Assembly: GCA_029865195.1 (NCBI GenBank)
Contig: JAOUHH010000015.1
Span: 1-21,705 of the forward strand
Origin: Desulfobulbaceae bacterium
GTDB taxonomy: Bacteria > Desulfobacterota > Desulfobulbia > Desulfobulbales > UBA5123
Direction: 5' to 3'
Length of the DNA: 21,705 nucleotides
In this document: piece after piece, positions 15,250 to 21,705 of the stretch
Layout: the number at the start of each line of letters is the position of its first letter
Numbering within the stretch: the first letter of the stretch is position 1
The notes under the pieces: generated by a model
Seen by the model: the letters and a program-made list of their open reading frames with translations, nothing else
Database searches by the model: none
What the model was told of the DNA's origin: nothing
Translations under genes and position numbers: made by a program

Positions 15250-15255
15250 GCCTGC

Positions 15256-16149
15256 TTATTCCTCTGATTCGAGGGTCAGGCCAGACAGGGTATCGGGCTT
15301 CTTGGCCACGGGCTCGGCTTTCTCCGTGTCCGTGGCGGTGGTGTCGCTGACATCCATGGTCAAGGTGAATTCATCGGGGCCCTGTTCCTCGCCGGGGTCG
15401 TCCATCAGGGCGGAGAGGTCGAAGATCTCGTCGCTGTCGGCGGCCTTGACGGGGGCCGACGACGTATCGGCAACCAGGTCGGATAGGTCGATCTCCTGGA
15501 GGTCGACGGAGGAGGGTTTCGTCTCCGACAGGTCGAGACTCTCCGGGTCTTGCCGGGAGGTCTCGGCCTCTTCTGCCGGTTCCGCCTGGGCAGGGGCGGG
15601 TGGTTCCTCCGCCTGGATCTCGAGGGTTATTTCCTGGGCTTCTTCGGGTGCGGCGACCGGTGTGGCCTCGGCTTCTTCGTGCTGTTCCGGGATCTCCAGG
15701 GAAAGTTCCAGGGACTCCTCCGCGGGCGCGGGCGCCGCCGGTTCTTCTTCCTCTTCCTCGATTGCAAGAGACGGCTCTTCCTGCTCGGGGATCACCAGGG
15801 ATATCTCTTCCGCCTCTTCTTCGGCCTCTTCATCCTCGGGCTGCTCGAATGAGAGGTCGAGTTCCTGAGGCTCCTCGGCGATGATGATCCCCTGACTTTC
15901 CTCCTCCAAGGCCTCAAAGAGGGCGGCTGAACCATCCCGGGCCTCCTCTTCTTGGATGTCAATGACGGCGGCTGCCGTCATCGCCGTCGCTGCCCCGGAG
16001 GCAGTGTCCCCCAGCGCCGCCGCCAGAAAGAACGGAGGGTCGGTTTTCTGGCCGGTGCCGCTGTATGAAGATTTGCCGGTTTGGTCGGCGCCGCATTTAC
16101 TGCATGACGGCTGGTCAAAGGAAATGAAGCCGCATTTTTGGCATCTCAT
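15256..16149 (-). CDS. Zinc-ribbon protein with long acidic, repetitive tail
   Basis: 297 residues. The N-terminal CxxC...CxxC knuckle (MRCQKCGFISFDQPSCSKCG) is a short zinc ribbon. The rest is low complexity, very rich in Glu and Asp, with alanine/proline spacers. It contains a degenerate recurring short motif of alternating hydrophobics after acidic residues: ISLVIPEQ, LELSLEIPEQ, ITLEIQAEEP, LDLSE, IDLSDL. No membrane segment. Probably an intrinsically disordered scaffold or binding platform working with the following RDD protein. ATG 16149 has AAGGA 8 bases upstream. I do not recognise a named family beyond the zinc ribbon. Confidence 0.75.
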   Translation of the reverse strand: MRCQKCGFISFDQPSCSKCGADQTGKSSYSGTGQKTDPPFFLAAALGDTASGAATAMTAAAVIDIQEEEARDGSAALFEALEEESQGIIIAEEPQELDLSFEQPEDEEAEEEAEEISLVIPEQEEPSLAIEEEEEEPAAPAPAEESLELSLEIPEQHEEAEATPVAAPEEAQEITLEIQAEEPPAPAQAEPAEEAETSRQDPESLDLSETKPSSVDLQEIDLSDLVADTSSAPVKAADSDEIFDLSALMDDPGEEQGPDEFTLTMDVSDTTATDTEKAEPVAKKPDTLSGLTLESEE

Positions 16150-16451
16150 CAGGGATTTCCTTATGGCTAGAAAAGGTCGGTATTAGGCTGCGGATCGCTG
16201 TGGCGCATACCCGTGTCGCGGTCCAGGTTTGCATCGAGTAACTGTTTTGTTTGAAGATTTATTGAATGTAGTACAACTGTGGCGGCGCGGTCAAGATTTT
16301 CGTGGTCAGGCCCGTCGGGAAGCGCCAAGGGGCGGGCGCTCGAAACGACAAGCAAGGTCTTGCAAAAAAGGGGGGATCGGGATACTCTGCCGACATCTTT
16401 GTCTCGCCGGAGTTTTTTCGTTCAAGCAAGCACCATAGGAGATCGTTGCGT
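16150..16451. other. Divergent intergenic region
   Basis: About 300 bases between two divergent genes. It holds the ribosome site of the minus-strand zinc-ribbon gene and the predicted plus-strand promoter at 16360-16388. A small minus-strand frame at 16167-16355 has no family resemblance and I do not call it. I see no RNA gene or strong repeat. Confidence 0.5.
16360..16388 (+). promoter_or_regulatory. Putative sigma70 promoter of the lipoprotein-pcm operon
   Basis: TTGCAA at 16360-16365, a 17-base spacer and TACTCT at 16383-16388. The spacer carries A4 then G6, a tract prone to length change. The predicted start is about 57 bases before ATG 16452. Confidence 0.5.
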
Positions 16452-16850
16452 ATGCGTTTTTCCCGTAGTCTGCTGTTGGGGTGTTGTCTTGTCGGTTTGC
16501 TGCTGCTGCCCGGATGTTGGCATGGGGAGCAGGTTCGGCATCTTTCCTCCGATGTCTGCCTGCTGCTGCCGGGGCAGATGACCCAAAAGGATGTGCTGGC
16601 CTACCTGGGCGAGCCTAACCAGCGACGGGCCGATGCCGAAGGGCGGATGGTCTGGCTCTATTACGAGGTGCGGAAGAGCACCATGCGCAAAACCCCATTT
16701 CTCGGCAAGAGGCTCGGCTACGAAGAGTACGACGTGGTGACCATCACCTTTGCCGGCGATACCATGCAGGCTTGCGTGTATCGCTCCCTGGACGAGAAAG
16801 AGTTTGCCGAGGCGGGCATCGCCGAGGGCAACAAAAAACAGGACATGTAG
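16452..16850 (+). CDS. BamE/SmpA-like lipoprotein
   Basis: 132 residues from ATG 16452 (AGGAG about 10 bases upstream). The signal peptide ends in a lipobox LLLPGC, so C22 would be lipidated. The mature part contains LLLPGQMTQKDVLAYLGEPN, the SmpA/OmlA opening in which a helix leads to a G-x-P turn, then WLYYEV, YDVVTITFAGD and a closing strand. This fits the small alpha-beta lipoprotein fold of BamE-like proteins, which stabilise the outer-membrane BAM assembly or serve as periplasmic adaptors. Sequence similarity is limited, so the exact role is inferred. Confidence 0.7.
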   Translation: MRFSRSLLLGCCLVGLLLLPGCWHGEQVRHLSSDVCLLLPGQMTQKDVLAYLGEPNQRRADAEGRMVWLYYEVRKSTMRKTPFLGKRLGYEEYDVVTITFAGDTMQACVYRSLDEKEFAEAGIAEGNKKQDM

Positions 16851-16924
16851 GTGGTCGTGTTCGAGGATAAGGCTTCTGATTTCGCTATCGTTTGGGTAGC
16901 CTTTGTTTCGGTAGAGGTGACGGG

Positions 16925-17596
16925 GTGACCGTTCTTTTTTCCTCCACGGCCACCCATGCCTATGAAAAGGCGCGGGCCAGGATGGTGCGTGAGCAGCTGG
17001 AGCCGCGCGGGGTTACCGATCCCGCCGTCCTGGCGGCGATGAACCGGGTGCCGAGGCACTGTTTTGTCGATGACGCGCTGTGTTCGCAGGCCTACGGTGA
17101 TTTTTCGCTGCCCATCGGGGAGGGGCAGACCATTTCCCAGCCCTATGTGGTCGCCCTGATGACCCAGCTACTGGGGTTGACCGGCACCGAGAGGGTGCTT
17201 GAGGTCGGCACCGGCTGCGGCTATCAGACCGCCGTACTCGCCGCTCTCTGCGAGCGGGTCTATACCGTCGAGCGCATCAAGTCACTCCACGCCCGTGCCC
17301 GGCGCGCCTTCGACAGGCTGCATATCTTTAACGTCACCGGCAAGATCGACGACGGCACCCTCGGCTGGCCCGAACACGGGCCCTATGACGCGATCATCGT
17401 CACCGCCGCCGGGCCTTCGGTGCCGGAGCCGCTGGTGGCGCAACTGGCCGACCCCGGGGTGATGGTGATCCCGGTGGGCGAGCGTGGCAATCAGAAGCTG
17501 GTGATGGTTCGCAAGCAGGATGGCGAGGTGACGGAACGGTTCGTCGAGGATGTCAAATTCGTAAGCCTGATCGGTGATCACGGCTGGCAGGTGTGA
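16925..17596 (+). CDS. pcm: Protein-L-isoaspartate O-methyltransferase
   Basis: 223 residues from GTG 16925 (GAGGTG 5 bases upstream). The PCMT signatures are all present: RMVREQLEPRGVTDPAVLAAM, VPRHCFV, GEGQTISQPYVVALMT, and the SAM-binding VLEVGTGCGYQTAVLA. The C-terminus ends in the usual GDHGWQ. It methylates isoaspartyl residues in damaged proteins using S-adenosylmethionine and works in the cytoplasm. It forms a run with the preceding lipoprotein and the following YqaA-like gene (1-base gap). An alternative start is the ATG of MVREQ at 16982, which would remove the conserved first helix. Confidence 0.95.
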   Translation: MTVLFSSTATHAYEKARARMVREQLEPRGVTDPAVLAAMNRVPRHCFVDDALCSQAYGDFSLPIGEGQTISQPYVVALMTQLLGLTGTERVLEVGTGCGYQTAVLAALCERVYTVERIKSLHARARRAFDRLHIFNVTGKIDDGTLGWPEHGPYDAIIVTAAGPSVPEPLVAQLADPGVMVIPVGERGNQKLVMVRKQDGEVTERFVEDVKFVSLIGDHGWQV

Positions 17597-17597
17597 G

Positions 17598-18215
17598 ATG
17601 GCTGATGCTATGGGTGCAACCCTCCATGTCGGTTTGGTCCGACGTTTCTATAACTGGGGCATGGAGTGGGTGCAGCGGCCGCACGGCGTCTGGATTCTCT
17701 TTCTGCTGGCGGTGGCCGAGTCTTCCTTCTTTCCGATTCCGCCCGATGTCTTTCTCATCGTTCTCGCCATCGCCACCCCCAAGCGCGCCTTTCGTTACGC
17801 CGGGATCTGCAGTGTCGGTTCGGTGCTGGGCGGGGTGATCGGCTACGGCCTCGGCCTGCTGTTCATGGATTCCGTCGGCTTTCGGATCGTCGAACTCTAC
17901 GGTCTGGCCGACAAGTACACGGTGGCCCAGGATCTCTACCGCCAGTACGATGCCTGGGCGGTGGGGGTGGCGGGTTTCACGCCGATTCCCTACAAGCTCT
18001 TCACCATCACCGCCGGGGCGTTCCAGATCGATTTCTGGACATTTCTGCTCGCCTCCATCGTTTCGCGGACCGCCCGGTTTTTCCTGGTGGCGGGTTTTAT
18101 CTATCGCTTCGGCGCACCGGTGCGGTATTTCCTCGAACGCTACTTCAACCTGCTCTCCATCCTCTTTGTCGTCCTGCTTGCCCTGGGGTTTCTGCTGATC
18201 AAGTGGGTGCTGTAA
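17598..18215 (+). CDS. YqaA/DedA-family (SNARE-associated) membrane protein
   Basis: 205 residues from ATG 17598, two bases after the pcm stop, with AGG 6 bases upstream. Several membrane helices occur. The DedA-type re-entrant signatures are AESSFFPIPPDVFLIVLAI near the N-terminus and FTPIPYKLFTITAG in the second half; together they form the conserved proline/charged loops. YqaA-type proteins are small DedA relatives implicated in membrane homeostasis or lipid carrier recycling; the substrate here is unknown. Its 3' end overlaps the convergent mtaD stop by 17 bases. Confidence 0.88.
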   Translation: MADAMGATLHVGLVRRFYNWGMEWVQRPHGVWILFLLAVAESSFFPIPPDVFLIVLAIATPKRAFRYAGICSVGSVLGGVIGYGLGLLFMDSVGFRIVELYGLADKYTVAQDLYRQYDAWAVGVAGFTPIPYKLFTITAGAFQIDFWTFLLASIVSRTARFFLVAGFIYRFGAPVRYFLERYFNLLSILFVVLLALGFLLIKWVL

Positions 18216-19518
18216 CCTTTTTGGCCAGTTCCCTGACGTGAGCCATGGTTTCTGTTTCGTCGAACAGCATCATCCGTCGGTCCCGCATCACCACCCGGCC
18301 GTTGACGATCACGGTGCGCACGTCGCCCCCGGTGGCCGCCGAGGTGAGGAGTTCGGCGCCGTACAGCGGGAGGAGGTTGGCCTGCTTGCGGTCAAGGAGG
18401 ATGCAGTCCGCCTTCTTGCCTGGGACCAGGCTGCCGATCTGCTCGCCGAGGCCCAGCGCCTCGGCCCCGCCTACAGTCGCCATCCCGAGAACCGCCCGCG
18501 CCGGCAGCAGGGTGGGGTCCAGATGTTTCACCTTCTGCAGCTTGCCGGCCAGGTCCATCTCCTCGAAGAGATCGAGGTTGTTGTTGCTGGCGCAGCCGTC
18601 GGTGCCGAGGCCGATGACGACGCCGTTCCGGCGCAGTTCGGCCAAGGGGGCGATCCCGGCCGCGAGCTTCATGTTGCTGCCGGGGCAGCTTGCCACCCTG
18701 GTGCCGGTTTCGGCCAGCAGGCGTTGATCGTCCGCGTTCAGCCAGACGCAGTGGACGGCAACGGTATTGGGGTCGAGAACGCCTAGCCGGTAGAGGTGGC
18801 GGGTGGGGGTGACGCCGTGTTTTTTGAGCGATTCCTGTACCTCGAATTCGGTCTCGGCCAGATGGATGAAAAAGGGCACCCCGCGCTGCCTGGCCAGCTC
18901 CTTGCCCCTTTGCAGGGTTTCCGGCGAGCAGGTGTACGGGGCGTGGCAGAAGATGGCCGGGGTGAGCAACGGTTCCCGGCCCTGCCAGGTGTCGAGGAAC
19001 TGTTCGACGGCGGCGATGTTGCCGGCCGGGTCGGGGACGCCCGGGGCCGGAAAATCAACCACCCCCTGCGCGGCCACCGCCCTGATCCCCGTCTCGCAAA
19101 AGGCGCTGGCCGCCGCGTCCTCGTGAAAATAGCCGTCGGCCACGCAGGTGGTGCCGGAGCGGAGCATCTCCGCCGCCGCGAGCCTGGTGCACCAGTAGAC
19201 CATCTCGGCATTGACAAAACGTGCCTCCGCCGGGAAGATATGGTTGTTGAGCCACTCCATCAGCGGCAGGTCGTCGGCCAGGCCGCGGAAGAGCGTCATC
19301 GCGGCATGGCAGTGGGTGTTGATCAGGCCCGGCATGACGATGCTGTCGCTGCCGTCGATGGTGATGAGCGCCTTGCCGGCGGCCGGCAACTCCCGCATGG
19401 GGCCGAGGGCGGCGATTCGTTCGCCCTTGATCGCGAGGTAGCCGCGGTCGATGCGCTCAAGGCCGTCGTTCGCGAGCGGCAGGATGGTGGCGTCGGTGAT
19501 GAGAAGATCGTAGTCCAT
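18199..19518 (-). CDS. mtaD: 5-methylthioadenosine / S-adenosylhomocysteine / 5'-deoxyadenosine deaminase
   Basis: 439 residues of the amidohydrolase superfamily. All expected zinc and catalytic residues are visible: H69 and H71 (NTHCHAAMTLFRGLADD), H219 (FFIHLAETEFE), the catalytic E222, H256 (AVHCVW) and D307 (GLGTDGCASNN). The MtaD/DadD group deaminates the nucleoside by-products of SAM enzymes so the methyl-thio, homocysteine or 5'-deoxy moiety can be salvaged. That suits an anaerobe rich in radical-SAM chemistry. ATG 19518 has AAAGG 6 bases upstream. The gene diverges from the acetolactate synthase gene and converges with the YqaA-like gene. Substrate preference cannot be settled from sequence. 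Confidence 0.9.
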   Translation of the reverse strand: MDYDLLITDATILPLANDGLERIDRGYLAIKGERIAALGPMRELPAAGKALITIDGSDSIVMPGLINTHCHAAMTLFRGLADDLPLMEWLNNHIFPAEARFVNAEMVYWCTRLAAAEMLRSGTTCVADGYFHEDAAASAFCETGIRAVAAQGVVDFPAPGVPDPAGNIAAVEQFLDTWQGREPLLTPAIFCHAPYTCSPETLQRGKELARQRGVPFFIHLAETEFEVQESLKKHGVTPTRHLYRLGVLDPNTVAVHCVWLNADDQRLLAETGTRVASCPGSNMKLAAGIAPLAELRRNGVVIGLGTDGCASNNNLDLFEEMDLAGKLQKVKHLDPTLLPARAVLGMATVGGAEALGLGEQIGSLVPGKKADCILLDRKQANLLPLYGAELLTSAATGGDVRTVIVNGRVVMRDRRMMLFDETETMAHVRELAKKVTAPT

Positions 19519-19616
19519 GCTTGGCCTTTCTCTTGAGGGGAAGGGGGGGCAAAGCCCAAGCTAAAGCATCGGTGCGTGCTTGTAAAGAGGTGGCCGGTGG
19601 AAACAGGGAGGAAGGA

Positions 19617-21248
19617 ATGAACGGCGCACAGCTGTTGTTGAAATGTCTGGAGGCAGAGGGGGTAGAATATATCTTCGGCATCCCCGGTGAGGAAAATCTG
19701 CATATCATGGATGCGCTGCTGGATTCGCCCATCCGCTTTGTCACCTGCCGGCATGAGCAGGGGGCGGCCTTCATGGCCGATGTCTACGGGCGGCTCACCG
19801 GCAGGGCCGGGGTTTGTCTCGCCACCCTGGGGCCGGGAGCCACCAATCTGATCACCGGGGTGGCCGACGCCGACATGGATAACGCGCCGCTGGTGGCCAT
19901 TGCCGGCCAGGCCTCCACCACCCGCCTGCACAAGGAATCGCATCAGGTGCTTGATCTGGAGCAGATGTTTCAGCCGATCAGCAAGTACAGCTGCCGGATT
20001 CTTTCACCAGCCACTATCCCGGAGATGGTGCGGAAGGCGTTCAAGCTCGCCCAGACCGAAAAGCCCGGGGCCAGCTTCATCGAATTTCCCGAGAATATTG
20101 CCAAGCTAGAGGTGGACGAGTTCCCCCTGGACGTGCGTACGCCGATCCCGGCAGAGCCTTCCGCCGGGCGGTTGGCGAGCGCCGCCGAGGTCATCGCCAA
20201 CGCCAAGTGGCCCATCATCCTGGCCGGCAACGGCGCGGTGCGGGCCGGCGCCTCGGCCGAACTCGCCGCCCTGGCCGAAACCCTCAATATCCCGGTGGCC
20301 CATACCTTCATGGCCAAGGGGGTCATCCCCTTCAGCCATCCCCTCTGCCTCGGCAGCGTGGGGTTGCAGGCCAGCGATCATGTCAGTTGCGGCTTCAGCC
20401 GCGCCGATGTGATCATCTGCGTGGGGTACGATCTGGTGGAGTATCATCCGCACCTCTGGCACCCTGGGCGCGACCGGGTGATCATCCATATCGATCAAAC
20501 CCCCTCCGAGGTGGATCGGCACTACGGGGTGGGGGTCTGCGTGGTGGGTGACATCAAGAGCAGCCTGCGGGCGTTGCGGTTGCAGATCCCGCCCCGGTCG
20601 GGCAACCTTCTGCGGCCGTTGCGTGACGCCCTGGTCGCCGACATGGAACAGCATGCCGATGACACCGGGTTTCCGGTGAAGCCGCAGAAGCTGATCCACG
20701 ACCTGCGCGCGGCCTTGCGTGACGATGATATCGTCATCTGCGACGTGGGGGCGCACAAGATGTGGATGGCGCGTATGTTCCCCTGCGAACGGCCCAACAC
20801 CTGCATTATTTCGAACGGCTTCGCCAGCATGGGGATCGCGGTACCCGGGGCGGTGGCCGCCAAGCTGACCCATCCGGAGCAGCGGGTGGTGGCGGTGACC
20901 GGCGACGGCGGGTTTTTGATGAACTCCCAGGAGGTCGAGACCGCCATGCGGCTGGGCCTGGCCCTGGTAATCCTGATCTGGACCGACGCCAGCTATGGCC
21001 TCATCGAGTGGAAGCAGATGAACGGCTTCGGCCGGCCCAGCCAGGTGCATTTCAACAATCCGGATTTTGTCCGCTACGCCGAATCCTTCGGGGCCAAGGG
21101 GTACCGGATCGAACGGGGGGAGGACCTGCTGCCGACCCTGCGGCAGGCGTTGATCGACGACACCGTGGTGATCATCGACTGCCCGGTGGATTACCGGGAG
21201 AACCTGCGGTTGACCCAGCAGCTGGGCGAGATGGTTTGCCCGGTGTGA
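19617..21248 (+). CDS. Thiamine-diphosphate acetolactate synthase, large subunit type
   Basis: 543 residues from ATG 19617 (very strong GGGAGGAAGGA upstream). The N-terminal ThDP pyrimidine domain carries the catalytic glutamate E47 (CRHEQGAAFMADVY). A central FAD/allosteric-like domain follows. The C-terminal ThDP-binding motif is GDGGFLMNSQE...WTDASYG, with threonine where the first residue of the usual ND pair is asparagine; the Mg-ligand Asp remains. No acetohydroxyacid small subunit (ilvN) follows, so a catabolic or small-subunit-independent enzyme is possible. Other ThDP decarboxylases (glyoxylate carboligase, oxalyl-CoA type) are less well matched. It makes acetolactate from two pyruvates, for branched-chain amino acids or acetoin. 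Confidence 0.85.
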   Translation: MNGAQLLLKCLEAEGVEYIFGIPGEENLHIMDALLDSPIRFVTCRHEQGAAFMADVYGRLTGRAGVCLATLGPGATNLITGVADADMDNAPLVAIAGQASTTRLHKESHQVLDLEQMFQPISKYSCRILSPATIPEMVRKAFKLAQTEKPGASFIEFPENIAKLEVDEFPLDVRTPIPAEPSAGRLASAAEVIANAKWPIILAGNGAVRAGASAELAALAETLNIPVAHTFMAKGVIPFSHPLCLGSVGLQASDHVSCGFSRADVIICVGYDLVEYHPHLWHPGRDRVIIHIDQTPSEVDRHYGVGVCVVGDIKSSLRALRLQIPPRSGNLLRPLRDALVADMEQHADDTGFPVKPQKLIHDLRAALRDDDIVICDVGAHKMWMARMFPCERPNTCIISNGFASMGIAVPGAVAAKLTHPEQRVVAVTGDGGFLMNSQEVETAMRLGLALVILIWTDASYGLIEWKQMNGFGRPSQVHFNNPDFVRYAESFGAKGYRIERGEDLLPTLRQALIDDTVVIIDCPVDYRENLRLTQQLGEMVCPV

Positions 21249-21257
21249 AAACGGACA

Positions 21258-21281
21258 CGGCCGCCCGCGTGGTGGCGGCCG
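21258..21281. terminator. GC-rich hairpin between convergent genes
   Basis: An 8-bp perfect stem CGGCCGCC/GGCGGCCG with an 8-base loop, 10 bases past the acetolactate synthase stop. No T run on the plus strand and only TTTT further out on the minus strand. Possibly a weak or Rho-aided bidirectional terminator. Confidence 0.4.
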
Positions 21282-21310
21282 GTCGTATGTCGAGGGGGGC
21301 GCGGGCGAGC

Positions 21311-21705
21311 CTACACCGCCACATCCACCTCTTGGATGGTGCCAACCGAGCCGTTTTCGCGGAGGAAGATGGATGATTCCCGGATCTGCCCCAGGGTTTC
21401 GTTGTTGCTGTCGGCGAGGCGGAACAAGGTGTCGGCGCTGTTGATGAGAAGCGCGCCGATCCCACGGCTGGCGAGGGTTTCAAGGTAGCTTGCCCCTTCG
21501 TCGCCCAGGATCCAGAGCCGCAGGTCGTTATAGACGGGGTCGTTTTCATCCAGCCAGCCGTTGCCGTCGCTGTCGTACTGGGCCAGTTCCGCAAAGCCGT
21601 CACCGGTTTTCGGGCCGAACAGCTCGCTGCCGTCGTTGATGATCCCGTCGCCGTTGTGATCCAGGGCCAGAAAGCCGCTGCCGCCGCCCAACCGGGCCAT
21701 CTCTT
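21311..21705 (-). CDS. C-terminus of a large calcium-binding (EF-hand-like) protein, partial
   Basis: The frame is open to the right edge (residues before the first in-window ATG read on), so this is the 3' end of a longer gene; about 131 codons are visible. It contains two calcium loops, LDHNGDGIINDGSE and YDSDGNGWLDEND. Between and after them is a DG-x-GE/ELF fold typical of the C-terminal module of large secreted VCBS/haemolysin-type repeat proteins. Such modules sit beside type I secretion signals. The N-terminal repeats, and hence the protein's real function, lie outside the window. It ends at 21311, convergent with the acetolactate synthase gene. Confidence 0.8.
   Translation of the reverse strand, partial: EMARLGGGSGFLALDHNGDGIINDGSELFGPKTGDGFAELAQYDSDGNGWLDENDPVYNDLRLWILGDEGASYLETLASRGIGALLINSADTLFRLADSNNETLGQIRESSIFLRENGSVGTIQEVDVAV

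Noticed and set aside
16167..16355. 62-residue minus-strand frame in the divergent intergenic region
   Set aside because: No ribosome site or family signature; it overlaps the region expected to hold promoters.
19521..19616. 32-residue upstream extension of the acetolactate synthase frame
   Set aside because: The stretch lacks family similarity, and the strong GGGAGGAAGGA site fits ATG 19617.

Overview
The window reads as a G+C-rich chromosomal segment of a dissimilatory sulfur-metabolising bacterium. It is most likely a member of the Desulfobacterota (former Deltaproteobacteria, Desulfobulbales-like). The main reason is a complete dsrMKJOP operon led by an RsbRD-N domain gene. Supporting signs are an EF-G of the spirochaete/delta/mitochondrial-like type, a eukaryote-type HisA, and an HDOD regulator. 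The taxonomic call is inference from gene content. I see no phage, IS element, CRISPR array or rRNA.

Layout. (1) Positions 1-1261, minus strand: the 5' part of a fused cysteine synthase / cysteinyl-tRNA synthetase gene that runs off the left edge. (2) 1379-7064, minus strand: a compact operon RsbRD-N gene - dsrM - dsrK - dsrJ - dsrO - dsrP with very short gaps or overlaps, closed by a strong hairpin terminator. It encodes the membrane complex that links the quinone pool and periplasmic electron carriers to cytoplasmic DsrC trisulfide reduction. (3) 7216-9782, minus strand: an HDOD regulator overlapping an MBL-fold hydrolase, followed by a small FlaG-like protein. A near-consensus sigma70 promoter and an AT-rich direct repeat precede the HDOD gene. 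(4) 9795-11597, minus strand: a RecA/KaiC-like P-loop ATPase, a terminator, a eukaryote-type HisA, and a small ribbon-helix-helix-like protein. (5) 11654-13735, minus strand: a solitary fusA. (6) 13842-16149, minus strand: a SLOG-like Rossmann protein, tRNA-Phe with its own promoter and terminator, an RDD membrane protein, and an acidic zinc-ribbon protein. (7) 16360-18215, plus strand: a BamE/SmpA-like lipoprotein, pcm, and a YqaA/DedA-type membrane protein. (8) 18199-19518, minus strand: an mtaD-type deaminase, convergent with the previous gene. (9) 19617-21248, plus strand: a solitary thiamine-diphosphate acetolactate synthase large subunit. (10) 21311-21705, minus strand: the C-terminus of a large calcium-binding (EF-hand-like) protein that enters from the right edge.

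Functional links. Sulfide made by the Dsr pathway is the substrate of the neighbouring cysteine synthase domain, which is fused to the enzyme that charges tRNA with cysteine. This places energy-generating sulfite reduction and sulfide assimilation into translation side by side. Translation and methionine-cycle housekeeping genes (fusA, tRNA-Phe, pcm, mtaD) recur through the window but are not one operon.

The least explained items are the CysK-CysS fusion with a degenerate HIGH signature, the orphan eukaryote-type HisA with a ribbon-helix-helix partner, the HDOD-MBL pair with its repeat-bearing leader, and the acidic zinc-ribbon/RDD pair.
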